A stretch of DNA of 7,004 bases from Anaerolineae bacterium (GTDB lineage Bacteria > Chloroflexota > Anaerolineae > JADYZS01). Under the pieces are notes generated by a model, which was not told where the DNA came from, made no database searches, and worked only from the letters and a program-made list of their open reading frames with translations. The first letter of the stretch is position 1; each line of letters begins with the position of its first letter. Shown piece by piece: positions 6,697 through 7,004 of the stretch. A program made the translations under genes and the position numbers. Location: positions 1-7,004 of the forward strand of contig JADYZS010000484.1 in the NCBI GenBank assembly GCA_020853075.1. The letters are read 5' to 3'.

Positions 6697-6987
6697 ATGG
6701 CTAGAGAACTCAAGCGCATGTCATTTGCTGAATTTGTCACCAACCTGGACTACATCTTTGATCGTATCGTGCGCGAAGAGAAGGAAGTTGTGGTTGAGAA
6801 AGAGGATAAGATCGTGATTCTGAGACCAGGGCGATCCACCAGGAGGCGGCGTCGTGGGAAAGCGAGTGCTGCCGACGAGGCTTTCCGTTCAGCCTTTGGG
6901 GGATGGAAAGGCATCGTGGATGTAGGTACTTTCAAAGAGAACGTGGATTCCGCGCGTGGTTCCGGCCGTCCTCCTGTTAGTCTATGA
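6697..6987 (+). CDS. Phd/YefM-like type II antitoxin
   Basis: This 96-residue protein starts at ATG 6697, which has GAGGTG 6 nt upstream; the GTG at 6688 lies within that SD and is not preferred. Residues about 8-43 (MSFAEFVTNLDYIFDRIVRE, then EVVVEKEDKIVILRP) have the layout of the Phd/YefM DNA-binding fold: a Ser/Thr-x-x-Glu-Phe helix, a second helix and a beta hairpin ending in an Ile-Leu-Arg-Pro strand. An Arg-rich stretch follows at 49-53. The C-terminal part (AFRSAFGGWKGIVDVGTFKENV, ending SGRPPVSL) looks like the toxin-wrapping tail seen in antitoxins of PIN toxins. Its stop overlaps the next start as ATGA, the classic TA arrangement. The protein should neutralise the toxin encoded next to it and repress the shared promoter upstream. 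Which named family it belongs to is not settled by sight. Confidence 0.85.
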   Translation: MARELKRMSFAEFVTNLDYIFDRIVREEKEVVVEKEDKIVILRPGRSTRRRRRGKASAADEAFRSAFGGWKGIVDVGTFKENVDSARGSGRPPVSL

Positions 6988-7004
6988 AATACCTGATAGA
7001 TACC
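6984..7004 (+). CDS. PIN-domain toxin (VapC-like), 3' partial
   Basis: Only seven codons are present before the right edge: ATG 6984 overlapping the antitoxin stop by 4 bases, encoding MKYLIDT. That is the standard opening of PIN-domain ribonucleases, with Asp6 as the first metal-binding acidic residue. PIN toxins cleave RNA with Mg2+ and halt translation when the antitoxin is degraded. The call rests on this heptapeptide plus the preceding antitoxin-like gene, and the rest of the protein must be read from the adjoining sequence. Confidence 0.75.

Noticed and set aside
6609..6743. N-terminal extension of the GH127 gene up to an ATG at 6743
   Set aside because: The 45 extra residues do not look like the family, cross the intergenic promoter region and overlap the divergent antitoxin gene. 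ATG 6608 has an SD and gives the usual family length.

Overview
The window is moderately GC-rich, gene-dense bacterial DNA with seven protein-coding genes (two cut by the window edges), no RNA genes, no insertion sequences and no CRISPR array. The protein mix and the use of TTG and GTG starts would suit an uncultured Chloroflexota (Anaerolineae-like) genome. That placement is an impression from remembered protein resemblance, not something the sequence proves.

Layout. From the left edge to about 1845, on the plus strand, lies the 3' part of a long TPR-repeat protein followed 4 bases later by a 74-residue helical protein of unknown role. At 1925-3088, also plus, is a complete PLP-dependent class I/II aminotransferase. 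Three minus-strand genes then face it convergently. Read in their own direction they are a GH127-type beta-L-arabinofuranosidase (6608-4671), a DUF89/ARMT1-type metal-dependent phosphatase (4674-3415) whose GTG start overlaps the stop of the glycosidase, and a short winged-helix protein (3371-3108). The last resembles only the DNA-binding domain of a larger family of HTH-ATPase-STAS-like (DUF4325) regulators. At the right edge, divergent from the glycosidase, is a Phd-like antitoxin gene (6697-6987) overlapping by 4 bases the first seven codons of a PIN-domain toxin (6984 to the edge).

How the genes may work together. The GH127 enzyme lacks a signal peptide, so it probably releases L-arabinose in the cytoplasm from imported arabinofuranosides. 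The coupled DUF89 phosphatase could clear sugar-phosphate side products, which is inference from the family's known activity. The aminotransferase looks like a stand-alone metabolic gene. The TA pair is a separate module reading out of the window.

The least ordinary structure is at 3385-3422. Two identical 16-bp repeats, offset by 22 bp, supply the -10 and -35 boxes of a plausible promoter for the truncated winged-helix gene, whose TTG start would lie only about 7 nt from the transcript start. A second notable spot is 6648-6681, where divergent promoter boxes overlap and a perfect GATAT-A-ATATC palindrome covers the antitoxin -10 box.
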